64,000 nt of DNA from Siniperca chuatsi (taxonomy: Eukaryota; Chordata; Actinopteri; Centrarchiformes; Sinipercidae): positions 29,020,206 through 29,084,205 of the forward strand of contig NC_058044.1 in the NCBI RefSeq assembly GCF_020085105.1, written 5' to 3'. Positions 28,833 to 41,699 of this stretch are shown here, piece by piece; the first letter of the stretch is position 1; the number at the start of each line of letters is the position of its first letter. The notes beneath the pieces are model-generated. The model did not search any database. It was not told the DNA's origin and worked only from the letters and a program-made list of their open reading frames with translations. A program made the translations under genes and the position numbers.

Positions 28833-31800
28833 ATGTTGAAGTTTTTGCTCCTCTGCACACTGGCTGTGGCCAGCCGGGCTGAAATCGCTGAGGAAGAAGA
28901 TGTCCTGGTGCTGAAGAAAAGTAACTTCGACGAGGCTCTCAAAGCTCACCCCAACCTCCTGGTTGAATTCTGTAAGTAACAGTAGCTACTAAATCTCTAG
29001 CTAACGCTAGCTGTCTTCAGCAGACTTACCGGTTGTCCGGCTAGCTAGCTAAATTAAGCTTGGGTTAATGTTAGCTTTCAACTTTGACTCTTCTGACAAG
29101 TTGCTGCTGTTAGTGGCTAACTTACTGATGTCGTGCTCAATTTTGCATCCATGCGTGAATCTATTTCAGCTAGTTGCCCATCAGCTATTTCACCGTAGTT
29201 CACACTGTGTAAAAATGGACGGGGGCATTGTTTATCAAACTGCGTTTTCTCTTTGTCACACTATTGCCCATTAAATTTGACTAACGTTAGCTAGCACCGA
29301 ATATCCTCGAAGTGCAAACGGATTCTGATGAGGATGTCAAACTTGACATAACGCAGAAACCCCCTAACTTGCTTTACTATTAACGTTAATCATACTACAA
29401 CTTTTGTTTAGCCTTATTCTTACTATAACTTAGCTATAACGTTAGCTCCAGAATGTTATAGACTGCTAATAGCAGTGCACCGTATTGCATTTTGAGAAAT
29501 CGACCAGTGCGTGTATGATTACTTTTGCCGTTGAGATAATGCTGTAATAACATAATTATTAACATATAAGTAGCCAGAAACAAGATAGTAGGTGAATCGC
29601 TGAAGTGTGGGGTAAAGTTTCGATTGCCTGCTGTGGTTTCATACTGTAGATTTCAGTTTTCGTGCAGCTGTGGCATTTCATTTACTGTTGTTTTGAATTA
29701 AGTGCTTGCATTTAAGTAATTCATTTCCCCTTGTAATAGGATTCGTTTTCGTGTCATATCACAGACTTGAATGAGCCACTTCTTCATAGCCTGCAGGCCC
29801 ATCCCGCTACACTTTAGTCAGATTGTTGACCTGCTCACATATTGCGTGACAAACAAGTGGACCAGTCAGAGATGGCCGTGGAGAAGATTCTCCAATGAGG
29901 TCAGGATGGGAGGGATGAAGGGTTTGTTTGTCCACGTATTTCTCAGCTGGGCGGGATCTTAGTTGGGATGTGGAGCTAGGTTGACGTGTACTTTAAAAAA
30001 GTTCATCCGTGCGGGTCATAGTGACTGAACTGGAACAAGGAAGTTTTGTTCTTTGGCAACAATTTTAAGGTGATGCAATGCAGGTCATTTTATTTGGTGT
30101 GTCATTTCTGATTAGGTGATTATCTCTTTGGAATTTGTGTCCAGACTTTTACATGTACAAATGGACACCATGGCTTACACATTAACATGAAATTAAGTTA
30201 TCCCGCATTTTTACAGCAGTCTGCTCTGGCCACTAGGATATGTAGTCATAATCCTCAAAGGAGTTCTCTTAAAGTTTAAACTATTCCTTTTTAAAAAGGT
30301 CGCAAACTAACTTCACCAAAAGTTGTCCTGCAACATATCAATATAGGCCTGCAACTTACATTATGTTCATCGTCAATTAATATGTTGATAATATTGTGTA
30401 TTGTTTAGTTTATAAAATGTCAGACTCTAGGATAAAAGGCCGATCACAAGTTCCTAGAGGCTGAAGCTGATATCCTCAAATTGCATGTTTTTTTGTTTTT
30501 TTCTGGCCAACAGTCCAAAACCTAATGATATTTATATTGCAATTAAACACAATGGAGAAAAGCACATTGCGGTAGCTGGAAAAAGTGCTTGGTTGGTGAA
30601 CGATTAATAGTTGGTAATCAATTCTGTCGATTTGACCAATCGATTAATCAACTATTCGTTTCCATACCAATATGTTTTGCTCTGCTTTTGTATAAACAGG
30701 ACAGTGTCTTGATCAAGAGCTAAGGCAGTTATCAAGTGTTTTGAGTGGGTGATCATCAGAAAATTCATTAAATTTGATTAAAGAAAATTTCTGGAAAAAA
30801 TAAAATCTGGTTAGCACTACACAAAGAGTTTCAATACATAGTTTGCATTTTTGTAGGTTCTTGGCTGTTCAGACAAATCAAAAAAATGTAAAGACAGCAC
30901 TTTGGGCTGTTGTGATGGACATTTGGAATTATTTCTAACAGTGTGTGGAATGATTAATTGGAAAAAATAAGAGTAATCAATAATGACATTCGCAGCTCCC
31001 TCTTTGTCATCTTGCATTTTCTTTTTCTTGTACCTGTTTTCCAACAGTATTACAAAATAAGATAGAACTTTATTCATCCTTAAGGAATTTTTTGTGCCAA
31101 AAATGATCAACCCCCTAGATCAGGTTTACTTTTCAACAACAATGCAAACCTGTGTGTGCGCTGCTAAATTTCCTCCTGTAGATGCCCCATGGTGTGGTCA
31201 CTGCAAGGCCCTGGCTCCAGAGTACGCCAAGGCCGCTGGAATGCTGAAGGCAGAGGGTTCAGAGGTCCGTTTGGGTAAGGTGGACGCCACAGAGGAGACC
31301 GAACTGGCCCAAGAGTACGGCGTCCGGGGATACCCCACCATCAAGTTCTTCAAGGGCGGAGAGAACAAGTCACCCAAAGAGTACTCTGGTGAGGATTATT
31401 GTGGTTTTCATTCGTACAGACTTTCTTGTGTGAGATAGATTACTTAAAAGTTGGAGGCAGTGGTGGGAAATTAACTCATATACAGGTGTCAGATGTGGTG
31501 ATTTTGTTTACTCATGTTATATTAAGATTTGATGTTTGTTAATGTTTTCCTAATTACATCTTAACTTTCAGTATTTAAATTTAGTCATACGCCCATTTAA
31601 AAAAAAAAAAAAAAAAAAAGTTCAGTGTCTTTTTCTTCACCGTGCAACTTGGTTTTTCTCTACCCAGTGCACATTTATGGGAGATTTTTTCACAAAGTGA
31701 TGTAATCTTGGGTAACCCCTCTCTTAGTAAAGCTAGCAAATATTATTTCATAATTGTTATGAAATGCTTAGTAGATGGCAAGAAGAATCAGATCTGAGAA

Positions 31801-34800
31801 CCATAGGCAAGCCCTATTGACTGTCTCCATACTGGTAATATGACCTGCACAGCAGCATAAACAGTAAATTAGCCAATCAGCTTTCAGCAACATGAGACAA
31901 AATGTGGGCTGGACCTTCCATGCACGTTCTTCCCATGCTGACTCTGAGCACGGCCTCCCAGCCTGCTGGAGATATGTGCAGTTCTTCACGTCTGCTTTTC
32001 TCTGCTGGGCCAGGCCAGGCTCAGTTTGGGGGAGAACAGGGTGGGAAGGTTTTTTTCTTTTTGTGGAAATGACTAGTCTGACTTGAGTCCCGTCTCCCAC
32101 GCACTGCCTGAGACCTCACCGCACTGCACCACGAATACGTGCTGTATCACTTCATCAACATGTTTCTCTGTGAAATTGCTACTATGTTGCATCACTGGTT
32201 CAGTCTATGTCCAGTTTAATTGCAACAGTCTTACTCCAAAGAAAGGTAAACAGGTTTGTGTAGCCTCACAAAGTTGGCATAATGATTTTTATTTTTGTAT
32301 AATAGTTTAATTACCATAATACATGGCGCTTGGATTTGAAAGTGAAAACAAATGAGCAGTGTTCTGTATTGTCATCTGAAGTTGTAAGAGCTGTTAGCTA
32401 AAGGTTTCAGAAATGCAGAAGTGGTCCATTTTTGCTGTCGATATGCAGTCTTTTCACTTTCAAAATATGTAAAACTTTCACACCAGAAAATCTATCAAGG
32501 GTGTCTGAATTTGGCCACAGTAGAGGCAATGCAAATTCACTTAAACATCTGCTTCCCTGAGGCACCATAGTATTAAAGTTGAGGTCAGGTATATCTCTAT
32601 CTGTCTTAGTAAAGATGGCATCTCTTTGGCTCTGTTCAAATACTGAGAAAGATGTTTCCTACTTTCCTAATATGCATGAAGCCTGAAAGCTGATTGCATT
32701 GTCCATATTTTATTTAAAAGTTTAGCATTTGACCTGTGGATTTTGACAAATCCCGTGATGTCTGACTCTGTGCATACAGGAGTCCTTGAGTTATTGTGTT
32801 TTGTTGTCTTGCAGCTGGCAGGCAAGCAGATGACATCGTCGGCTGGCTGAAGAAGCGCACAGGCCCGGCCGTCACTACCCTGGCCGACGTCACCGAGGCA
32901 GAGTCTCTGATCGCTGACAATGAGGTGGCAGTCATCGGGTTCTTTAAGGTATGATGCTCTCTCAAGGTCTGAATATAACAAGTTAAGTAATTTTTTGTAA
33001 TAAAGCTCCTTCCTTTTCTTTATATTATATAAACACTTTTTGGCCCGATTCTTGGATGGTTGATATAATAGTTAGTTTCCCATATGCATACAGTATGTAG
33101 TATCTCAAAATGCATAACCATATTGCTCAGTTTGTTATTGTTTAGCATTGCCAACATCAAGCTATGATACTTTGTCATCTCAAAAGCACAATTAATACAT
33201 TTTGGTCTGTTCAGTATGTTCATTGTTCAAATATAATATATCTGGCATCATCTTTGTCATTATGCTCTGTTGCTTTCAAGTCATCTAAAAAAGCCATTCT
33301 GCGTTTTTAAATGTAAGTTTTAATCATTGGGGATCACTTGCACAGTGCAATATGTTAAGGATTTCGTGTGTGTGTGTGTGTAGGATGCTAACTCTGCCGG
33401 TGCCAAGGCCTATGAAAAAGCAGCTGAAGCCATAGATGAAATTCCCTTCGCCATGACCTCCGACGATGCTGTTTACTCCAAGTTTGAGGTGTCCAAGGAC
33501 AGTATTGTCCTCTTTAAGAAGGTGACTTCAAGTTATTATTTTTTCTTCACTGTTCCATAATAATTCATGTTGATGTCATAGTGACACATAAAGTGCGTAG
33601 AGCATAAAACTGTTCAAACATATGGACAAACTGTGGTTACAGGACATCTCATAAGATACAGATACCAAATTGGTGATTATTTAAAGTATTTACTCACTGG
33701 TCCCAGGTGCATTTAAAATATATTGTAAATAGGTTATTAGTGGCCTTGCATTAGCTTGTGAAACACACTCTCACATATGTAAGCTGCTGAAGACACCCCA
33801 GTGTTTTTGATCTACACCTCGGTAATGTGATGCTGTCGACCTCACAGTATCCGCTCTCCATTGCTAATCTTGGCTCGTCTGAGGTGCTTTAACGTTCAGA
33901 CATGCGCCTGCCTTAAGGCCTGTTGCTTGATCTACCCAGTGAATGACCTCAGCATGTTGAGCTAATGGTGATGAATGGTAAAGAGCTGTATTAGGCGATG
34001 GTCCGTCTTTCAAGTAGCCCCATTGGCTATTAGCAGAGGAGGAATGATGATGTCTTGCCCAAGTAGGCCATCTTTCCCTTCTTTCCAAGTGTTGTAGCTC
34101 ACTGAAATTTACACACGATGGGATTTAAAAAAAAAAAAATTTTTTAACAATGACACAATGTCTTGTATACCAGTTATTGACTACAACCATCCCTTGCAGT
34201 ATAGGTCAGAGATCATTTATCTGTCATATCAGCAAAACAGTCAGTGTGGATTTGTCAAATTGGGTCAAGGTCCAGTATGTCTGTCAATAAAAAAATTAAG
34301 CATGAGTAATGTGAGGGTGTTAACTCACTAATATGACTGCATCTCGTAGTGTTCTTGTAAGAAGCTCAGAGGTTTGAGACTCATAACCGTGCTTCTTAAA
34401 TGCAAATGGTGACTGATCAATTTTGATCATTTGTCATGCCTTAAATCACTTTTTGTTCTGGTATCTTGTGATGGGCATAATTGTTTTAAACATTTTATAG
34501 TTTGCAGTAGATCAGTAATTAAATAATTTGATGCAGCTCCAGTTGCTCCAGCGAGAAACAACAAACTCAAAATATCTGTGTGTTTCTGCACTAAGTCCTT
34601 TGAGTTATGGATGATCTTCTTTCATTTTGGCGCATGGACCAAGGCTCATTCCTCCCACTGCCATTGTCTGGCCTTTGATCCATGTTGGTAACTTTACCCT
34701 GATACAAACACCGCTGACATGTGGGCTTGTTGCCTACAGTTAGGCAAACCCTCCAAAAGCAGGGGCTCGGTCCTAATAAACAGCTGGGCTCTTTCACTTG

Positions 34801-37800
34801 TTTATTGCAACGGGGGTTTGAAGTTTCATATCCTTGTTCAGTGCATGCAAAGGCTGGCAGCATGCCACCAGCCAAATGCCCTTTTTTCCTATTGTGTGCC
34901 AGTAAGAGCTGCTTGGCACAGCTGTACAACTGCTATTCTTAACACTTAATGAAAAGTCCATTTGGTCTGCTGGCTCTTTCGTCAGCTGGGGGTTACCGGG
35001 GGATTTTAAAGTGGTATGTCTGGCAAATCTATGTTTGGTGTTCACAGGCAGATTAGATGTGGATAATATTTGTATCTAAATGTTTCCATGTTTCCTTTAC
35101 AGTTTGATGAAGGGCGCAATACCTTTGATGGAGAGCCGACCAAAGAAAAACTCCTGGATTTTGTCAAGGCCAACCAGCTGCCTCTGGTCATCGAGTTCAC
35201 TGAGCAGGTAATGCCGGGCCATGCGCATCAACATGACCCTTAAATCTCTTTTCCCTACTCCATACGACACGACAACAAGTAGTCCAAGTCCAAGTGTGAT
35301 CTCCACGTGTCAAACTTGTATCTTTCTGTTATCTGCAGACCGCCCCTAAAATCTTCGGTGGAGACATCAAATCCCATATCCTCATGTTTCTGCCCAAAGC
35401 TGCTTCAGACTTCCAGGACAAAATGGACCAATTTAAGAAAGCCTCAGAGGGATTCAAGGGTCGGGTAGGTGAACAGTCTGAAAACACCTGCCAGTCCTGC
35501 CACACACGCACTTGTCTTTCACCTATCAGGTGTGATCGATGTGCATTCTGTATACACTGGACGCACATCTTTAAATCTAAGACTTTGCTCAGCCAAGATA
35601 TTTTGACTGACCTGTGAAGACAAAGTCCGATGTTGACCTCGTCCGTCTCCCCTGTCCAGATCCTGTTCATTTTCATCGACAGCGACGTGGACGACAACCA
35701 GCGCATCCTGGAGTTCTTCGGCCTGAAGAAAGAGGAGTGCCCTGCCATCCGCCTCATCACCCTGGAGGACGAGATGACCAAGTACAAGCCCGAGAGCGAC
35801 TCCATCACAGCAGAGAGCATCATCAAATTCTGCACACTGTTCACTGAGGGTAAACTCAAGGTGAGAGAGAGGAGTGGTTAGTAATGGCAGCACATGAATG
35901 TTATAGCTGTACTTACACATTCATGCTTGGGATTTGATAAATGTTAAGTTAATTTTGGACTTGGAAGTCTTCTATACTGAGGACAATTATATGCTGAGTG
36001 CCACAAGCAATTAAATCCGTAATCCTGTTAATACCATGGTTTGTCTCTTGAGAATGTGCGGTATATACTGTTGACAAAACAGGACCATGAGTTTAACACG
36101 TAATATGCATTATGTATTTGAAATGCAGATTTTTATTTTAATGTTAAATGACAATTATTGAAGTGTATAGAATTAGACACATTTTCTGTGTTCACTTTCT
36201 TCTCTCACAGCCCCACCTCATGAGTCAGGACATCCCTAAAGACTGGGACAAAAACCCTGTCAGGGTTTTGGTCGGCAAGAACTTTGAGGAGGTCGCCTTC
36301 GATCCCTCTAAGAACGTCTTTGTGGAATTCTGTAAGAGCCTCCCCTCGTCAGCAGATGTTTAAATTTTAAAGGCATTAACACATATTCATGAATAATGTT
36401 TTTGAGGTGGTAAAGGGATTCACCTGTTTTTTAAAGGGGTATTTTCTTACAGTCAAAGAAAGCTCAGTTGCTCATACAGTAGGTGGGAGATTTGGCAAAG
36501 CCTCTAGCTTCAGTGTCTGAAACTCAAATCTCACCCTTCCTTATTTTGCCTGTGCTAAGCCCTCAGATACCTAAGAGTTGATACTAGAGGCTCACTCATA
36601 ACAGAATTTTCCATCGCTGGCTGTCAAATACAGCTTATGGCTAGTCATGCACAGCGGGGTAGGCCCATATTCCCTAACGGGGGGGTCCTAGCCTCTCAAA
36701 TGGGAGCTAGGCCATGATGAAGCTGAGGCTGCATGTGACATGTAGCAGCTATACATTGCATTGGGGTGTACAGACCTGTCTGAAATCAAACATCCAGACA
36801 CATGACATGATATTGCATTTAAATGTGTTCACTGGTCAATATAGATGCTGAAGCCAATCCAAGTGTACTTTTTAAATTTTGTCTGTAATGATTAAACACT
36901 AAACTACTTTTATTTTTATTTTTTTTGTGGTATTCCAGATGCACCTTGGTGTGGACACTGCAAACAGCTGACTCCCATCTGGGAGAAGCTGGGAGAAAAG
37001 TATAAGGACAGCGCTGACACCATCGTGGCTAAGATGGACTCCACAGCCAATGAGATCGAAGCTGTCAAAGTCCACAGCTTCCCCACTCTTAAATTCTTCC
37101 CTGCAGGGGAAGAGCGCAAGGTGAGTGTTCCTCATTTTCTAGACATTTTTTTTTTTTTCTCTGTTACATTTGATCCATCAGCAGAGAGGGAGATTAAATA
37201 TTTGATGGGTATCATCTCTCTTATCTTCAGGTTCTTCTGCAAACATCTCCATTTGTGTTGACTGATCTATAATCCTTCCATCTCTGTTCCGCCCGTAATT
37301 ATCGGGTTCACCCTCTTATTCATTACATGCCTTTGCAGTTGTGAGTTATAGTGATCTGAGTGGTTATTTGGATCCAAAATGATTGCCATAGGGGCCTCCC
37401 AAGTATCATTAGTGCCTCTTGATTTAGCAGCGTTAACCATCTGCAGAAACCTGAGCTTGCTGGCCTTGTAAGTTTCTGCACCATTATGTTGGTGTTTGGT
37501 TCTTTATAGATTCCTGCTCGATGACTTCACTCACATTGAGACTCTCTGCTGAGCTTACACCTGCCTCTCTCCAAAGTGCGACTTTACTGACCAGGCCTTT
37601 ACGTGCCAGCCTTCATTTTAGCAATCTTAAATGAGTGGTATATAGTGGGGCCATGCCACAGTGAGTCTAAGGATTAGCCCATGACCCTCTACTTAGATGA
37701 AGCATGCAGAAGACCCAGGAGAAGGCTAAGAAAGGATGGAGCTGCAGTGGCAGCCATCAGGTGCTGTGTAGCAGGTCGTTATGGCTGGATTAAATAACAA

Positions 37801-40157
37801 AAAATTAATTTGGTAGCTTTGCAGAAGTCCTTTTTTGATTGTCCTTTTCAAGTGCAACCTTATTTTAGCAGTCACCCCACTGGCTTGTTGCTGTGTCACT
37901 GCTCATAGATCATCTCTGGACAACTTATTGGCACCATTTTAAGACTGAGCGCCAAAGTTTATTGGCTGCTTTTTAAATGGCACAGTGTCAAAGCTCAGTG
38001 ATATTTTTGTAATTAAACCCTTGCATTCATGCTTGCCTTTTTTATAGACTTTTTTTTTTTTGGGATGGTGATAAGACACAATCCTGACATTTATCAGAAA
38101 TAATGTGTGATCAACAGGTGATTGATTACAACGGGGAGAGAACACTGGAAGGCTTCACCAAGTTCCTGGAGAGTGGTGGTAAGGAGGGCGGTGCCCCAGC
38201 AGGAGATGAGGACGAGGACGAACTGGACACAGAGGTAAGATCATTCGGGCGCTTTATAGGAAGCAGTACAGTTACAGCACAGTTGTACCCTCATTAGAAG
38301 AAGCTTCTGAGAAGAAACTGTTAAGAAAAAATAGTGGTCTGTCCCCTATTTTTTGTCTTTTTTTTTCTTTTTTTTTTTTTAATAAAAAACAAAACAAACT
38401 GTTGTACACAAATGTTTGACTTGTTCACAAACTATCTCAGGCAGTGTCTGAGCTTTGATGAATGTAGCTAGCTGTTCAGGTCATCTTGATGTATTGGCTT
38501 GTATTTTCCTGTGTGTTTACCACATAAAAGAAGCAGTATGCTCCCACAAAAATCTAGCTTTGTATGCAGTGCTTGGTTGGACTGTGTTATGACTGTGCAC
38601 ACATGTATACTCAGTATAGCTTTGTTTTGTTTTGTTTTTTGTGTACTACTACCTAACACCAGTGGGGACATATTAATATTGAGAAGGTAGCCGTAAATGA
38701 GGGACACTGGAGATGGCCGTGACTAAAACAAGAACAACAGCTGCCACACTGAAAGAGTAGCTGCAGTGTGAGGATTTAGAGGCTGATTGTTCTCATCCTT
38801 TCCTAGAGTTGTTTGATGAATAATTGGTGTTTAGGGAATGTTTTCACTACACAGACTGTTACACCGAAGTTGTTTACAATAAAGCACAAACATTTTGAAC
38901 CAGAAAGTACACCCACAACATATTGGAAAACCCTCGCCATAAAGTTAATCTGCTGAAATATGGGCTCATTTTCAATGACCCGTGCATTATTATTCTTAAT
39001 ATTATTTTGAGATTCCTTTTTTCTTTTTTTTTTTTTTTTTGGAGTTGAGTCCTATTAGCTTCCCAAAATAGATTCAGGGGACCAACCCTTTTGAGGATTT
39101 TAGGCTGTGACCTTAGAACTGACCCACTTGGCTTTTTTGGTGAGGTTGGGAGGCCAATAGCCAACTGAAGAAAATGTCCATGCTGTTTTTAGAAAGTATG
39201 CCAGAAGTGGAACACTTACTCCCAGGTGCAAAATGTTTAAATGGACAATAAGCAATAGCCAGCACCGTTTTGTGAAAATGATATTGATCAATCTGTCAGA
39301 AACTTTCCACCATATCTTGGTTAAAGATTCAGAAGGATGCATGTTGAGCTTTGACATGCTCCGCTATGTGCTACAACTCTGCTGCGTATAGTGCACATTA
39401 GGTGGGATCCTCTTTACTAGCACCTTTCCACTCCACTATTGCCACCATGCCTTCTCAGAAGTCTAATCGCAGCCCATCTGAATGCTGTCCGCTAATGCCA
39501 TCCCATCGTCGCCTGTCCCAGCTTCTTACTGGGCTTTCCCTGGAGACCTGAGCCTGCAGATAAAAGCAGCACGTGTAGCGCTGCAGTCCGCATTAGGGCC
39601 TTCCTGTATCTGACACATCTCCTCGCACCACCTGTCGACAGGCTAGACACGAAGGAATGGCCGTGCAAAAACAAAGATGTCAACTTTATGCCGAGATGTG
39701 GTTGTGACACAGTGTTGGTTACAAATTCTGCTGAGTGACGAATGATTTGATTTGTTCAGATGGTAATTTTAGTTAGGTGTTTGTCACAACCTCATGATGT
39801 CAGATACATTTCACTAACGTTTTCAAAATCATAAGAAAAAAAGTAATACCTCTCCCATACTACCATTTAAAAACACTGGAAAATGCACTGTTATTGTAAT
39901 GCAGCCAGTATTGTAGCCTTGTGTAGAATGCTGGTGGCGGCTTACATTTCATAATAATAAAGACTCTCATGTGCACCTTGCAGGTCTAGTTTATGGGCAT
40001 TCACTATAAACTAGACCTGCATGCTTGCCAGATTTGAGAGATTCTGTGTTATTCAACAACCCTCTCCTCATCTGCTCTCCAGGATTTGGATGATGTGGAA
40101 GAAGGACAGGACTCTGACTCTGACGGTGAGGACGACGACGGACATGACGAATTGTAA
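28833..40157 (+). CDS. p4hb: protein disulfide isomerase A1 / prolyl 4-hydroxylase beta subunit
   Basis: ER-lumen oxidoreductase that forms and shuffles disulfides and serves as beta subunit of collagen prolyl 4-hydroxylase. Eleven exons: 28833-28971, 31182-31388, 32815-32948, 33384-33521, 35103-35207, 35339-35464, 35660-35860, 36211-36331, 36939-37120, 38118-38234 and 40083-40157. Together they give 514 codons plus stop (human 508). The order is a signal peptide ([16 protein letters not shown]), thioredoxin domain a with WCGHC (Cys 51/54) and the GYPT cis-proline, non-catalytic b and b' domains, domain a' with WCGHC (Cys 395/398) and SFPT, an acidic c tail, and the retention signal HDEL. Both active-site exons start inside the same Tyr codon of a YAPWCGHC motif. 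All splice sites are GT-AG with consistent phase. No damage was seen. Confidence 0.97.
31050..31100 (-). mobile_element. LINE tail fragment, antisense
   Basis: AGATAGAACTTTATTCATCC followed by TTAAGGAATTTTTTGTGCC resembles the reverse-oriented 3' tail common to teleost LINEs. It lies 80 bases upstream of p4hb exon 2. Confidence 0.5.
31599..31619 (+). repeat. poly-A tract
   Basis: About 20 uninterrupted A in p4hb intron 2. It may be the tail of an old retroposon, but no body was recognised upstream. Confidence 0.8.
39980..40020. other. perfect hairpin in the last p4hb intron
   Basis: GCAGGTCTAGTTTAT at 39980-39994 is the exact reverse complement of ATAAACTAGACCTGC at 40006-40020, with an 11-base loop. 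It ends 62 bases before the last exon. Confidence 0.85.
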
Positions 40158-40284
40158 GAGCTGGCAGAGGAGAGAGAGAGGAGACGAGTCCCGCCCCGAC
40201 CCTTCCAACCAGTCACCATCACCACGTTCACTTCCTTGTGGACCTTCCCTGTCCTGTGAACATTAATATTTCCCCTTTAACTGC

Positions 40285-40350
40285 CTCTCAGTCAGTCAGT
40301 CAGTCAGCCAGCTGGCCTGCTAGCCAGCCTGTCAGTCACTCAGTCAGTCC
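40285..40350 (+). repeat. degenerate CAGT tandem repeat in the p4hb 3' UTR
   Basis: CAGTCAGTCAGTCAGTCAGC followed by diverged CAGCC and CAGT units, about 130 bases after the stop codon. Confidence 0.75.
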
Positions 40351-41646
40351 ATCAGTGGCATGGCAGGGCCTTTTTGCCAGCCACATCTCCAACCTTGCAA
40401 CTTCTGGCCAGACTGGTCTTGTCCCACCCGGGGGGGGGACGACTCTGTGGAACAGCGCACCACCTCTATGGGAGACCTCAATGCCTTCTCTGCAAAGCTC
40501 CACATCAGCTGTTTGCCTTGTATATTTTAAACCAAATGTAAAAATGGCATTGAGATCCAGTTTTCAAAAATGTTTGTTTGTCATTTCCTGATGAATTTGC
40601 TCCCCTCCTCCTTTAAAAAAAACAAAAACAAAATCCTTGCCATTGTTAAGTGTGGGTACGAGCTAAATAAGTGTTGTAACCTGTATTTGTAGGTGGGGGG
40701 GAGGGGCTGCCAATGTTCTTTTCCCTCAAATAGCAATCCAGAGGACCAGGGTTTTGTGTGGTGGTTTTGTAATGACCGATCTCTCAGGGGACAAGGGGCC
40801 ATCCTATAGATGTGTTTTTATTTGCAATGTCTTCACTAAAATAACCCCACAGAGCTTATCCAGTGTAGCACCCCCCCCCCCAAAAAAAAAAAAAATCTGT
40901 AGCTGAGACAATTATTTTCTTTCTATTGGTGGGGGGAAGTCTACTTTTGTTTTTGTTCTTCATACCCTGATTTCTCGGTTCATTCTCCCTATTTCAGCAC
41001 GGCTACTGACTATTTTCTAAAAGCAACAAAGGTTAACTTTTTGGGGGAAATCCTATTTTTATTTAAGTGCTTTCACTATATATATTTTTTTTTAATTTAG
41101 GACTTGTCATTTTTAATGATGTACCATTGTGCCCAGCTGTAGCCAGTTTGGTCCTGTTGGGGCAGAGTTGGCCCTTGGACACACTCTCAGACCTGGGATG
41201 GTTTGTGGAGCAGGTTCTGATAGGTCGCACTGCATTCATGCCTAATCAGAGATTCTTGTGGTTACTAAAGCAGACAGAGATTGGTACAGTTTACTGGTCA
41301 GGTTGGTCTGAGAGTAGTGTCTATAATATCTGAAGCGGGGAGGGAACAGTTGCACAGCCCCACCCCTCACCCATACTGTACCTCCTGCATCCCTTTTGGC
41401 TCTACCTAACACCCTTGTTGCCACAGCAGTGTGTGTGTGTGTATGAGTGCATAGTGTGCTGTGTGAATGGTGTAAAAAGTGCTGTGTGATGAGTTGAATG
41501 ACGAGTTCATGTTTTCTGGTCGTCCATGAACAGGAGAATGAATGTACTGTGTGTTTGTTGGAGTCACTTTGTTGTTTGGCAGGGAGGGGAGGCTTGAGTA
41601 GAGCAAGGTGATGGGTTTGACAGCTGTACAGCGGTGGGGGAACCTT

Positions 41647-41652
41647 AATAAA
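41647..41652 (+). promoter_or_regulatory. p4hb polyadenylation signal
   Basis: AATAAA lies about 1.49 kb after the stop. With a second possible signal near 41700 it gives a long 3' UTR, similar in scale to mammalian P4HB. Confidence 0.6.
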
Positions 41653-41699
41653 GCATTCCATCATATCCAAATTGATGTGGAAAACATGAAATGGTGGCC

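Noticed and set aside
35329..35920. 176- and 133-codon open frames on the minus strand
   Set aside because: They are shadows of the GC-rich p4hb exons at 35339-35464 and 35660-35860.
41242..41670. 142-codon open frame on the minus strand
   Set aside because: It lies opposite the p4hb 3' UTR and contains a CA-repeat (THTHTH) stretch; no domain is recognisable.
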